The notes beneath the pieces are model-generated. The model made no database searches and was not told the origin of the DNA. It was given only the letters and a program-made list of their open reading frames with translations. The position numbers and the translations under genes were made by a program. A stretch of DNA of 5,384 nucleotides from Bacteroidota bacterium. Lineage in GTDB: Bacteria; Bacteroidota; Bacteroidia; 2-12-FULL-35-15. Each line of letters starts with the position of its first letter. The first letter of the stretch is position 1. Shown here in pieces: positions 5,176-5,384 of this stretch. The DNA lies in assembly GCA_021413595.1 (NCBI GenBank), contig JAIOQD010000559.1, positions 1 through 5,384 on the forward strand, written 5' to 3'.

Positions 5176-5384
5176 TTATAAACTCCTCAACTTCTCCAAT
5201 TCACTAATTATTTATCTATTTCTCTGAATTCAGGATCTTTGTCGGGGTGTTTAATTTATTATTACTTAAATCCTTGTCGGCTGATTTAACTCTTCGTTCT
5301 AATTTTTTTATATCTTCTTCTGCAGGAAGTTGTTCTGGTTTAATTCCACTTTTACCTAATAAACCCCTTACATCAGTATTGTTT
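5176..5384 (-). pseudogene. C-terminal end of a DinD-like (DNA-damage-inducible D) protein, partial and apparently frameshifted
   Basis: The gene enters from the right edge, so its N-terminus is outside the window. The frame closed by TAG at 5216-5218 gives 55 residues including VRGLLGKSGIKPEQLPAEED and IKKLERRVKSADKDL. This matches the C-terminal pattern of DinD proteins (E. coli DinD has a PEELPTPQVSIKQLENSVK-like end). DinD is damage-induced and carries a BRO-N domain; it is reported to affect RecA filaments. After NNKL this frame becomes uninformative. The next frame reads KHPDKDPEFREIDK (stop at 5208-5210), and a third reads ISELEKLRSL (stop at 5176-5178). These pieces join into one natural-looking tail if two single bases are restored. 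I therefore lean toward a decayed end, though an intact 55-residue tail ending at 5216 is possible. Confidence 0.6.

Noticed and set aside
1..5384. CRISPR array, tRNA, rRNA or transposase
   Set aside because: No regularly spaced direct repeats, no cloverleaf-like sequence and no DDE, HUH or serine recombinase motifs were seen on either strand.

Overview
The window is AT-rich and carries Bacteroidota signatures. Start codons have no Shine-Dalgarno sequence. Three promoters show the Bacteroidota -7 motif TAnnTTTG. RecA and the cold-shock protein resemble Bacteroidota versions. A class such as Chitinophagia or Sphingobacteriia is plausible, but this is inference. All convincing genes are on the minus strand, so the locus reads from right to left.

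Layout in transcription order. At 5384-5176 is the C-terminal end of a DinD/BRO-type DNA-damage-inducible protein, apparently broken by small frameshifts. Next is a GTTATGC core (5114-5108), then a toxin-first higBA module (5004-4332) with its own promoter and a perfect 20-bp operator palindrome. A 184-bp imperfect inverted repeat follows, built like an integron attC site (4317-4134). Then comes an unrecognised gene (4111-3251). It seems to have lost a C-terminal membrane anchor through a one-base frameshift, and a further GTTATGC-type half site lies just after its reconstructed stop. Fused against this is a decayed BRO-N antirepressor fragment (3284-3134). The backbone genes follow: recA (3081-2002) with a strong terminator, a TPR lipoprotein gene (1861-830), and a small cold-shock gene (456-265) with its terminator.

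The left half is ordinary chromosome: recombinase, lipoprotein and cold-shock protein as separate transcription units. A 161-bp imperfect palindrome sits between the TPR and cold-shock genes and supplies the TPR stop codon. The right half, upstream of recA, is an accessory patch. I read it as one or two gene cassettes (higBA and an orphan membrane-protein gene) bounded by attC-like sites, with no integrase visible, between two different BRO/DinD-type relics. HigB and HigA should form a self-repressed toxin-antitoxin pair. No link between them and the unknown gene is shown beyond the shared cassette-like boundaries.
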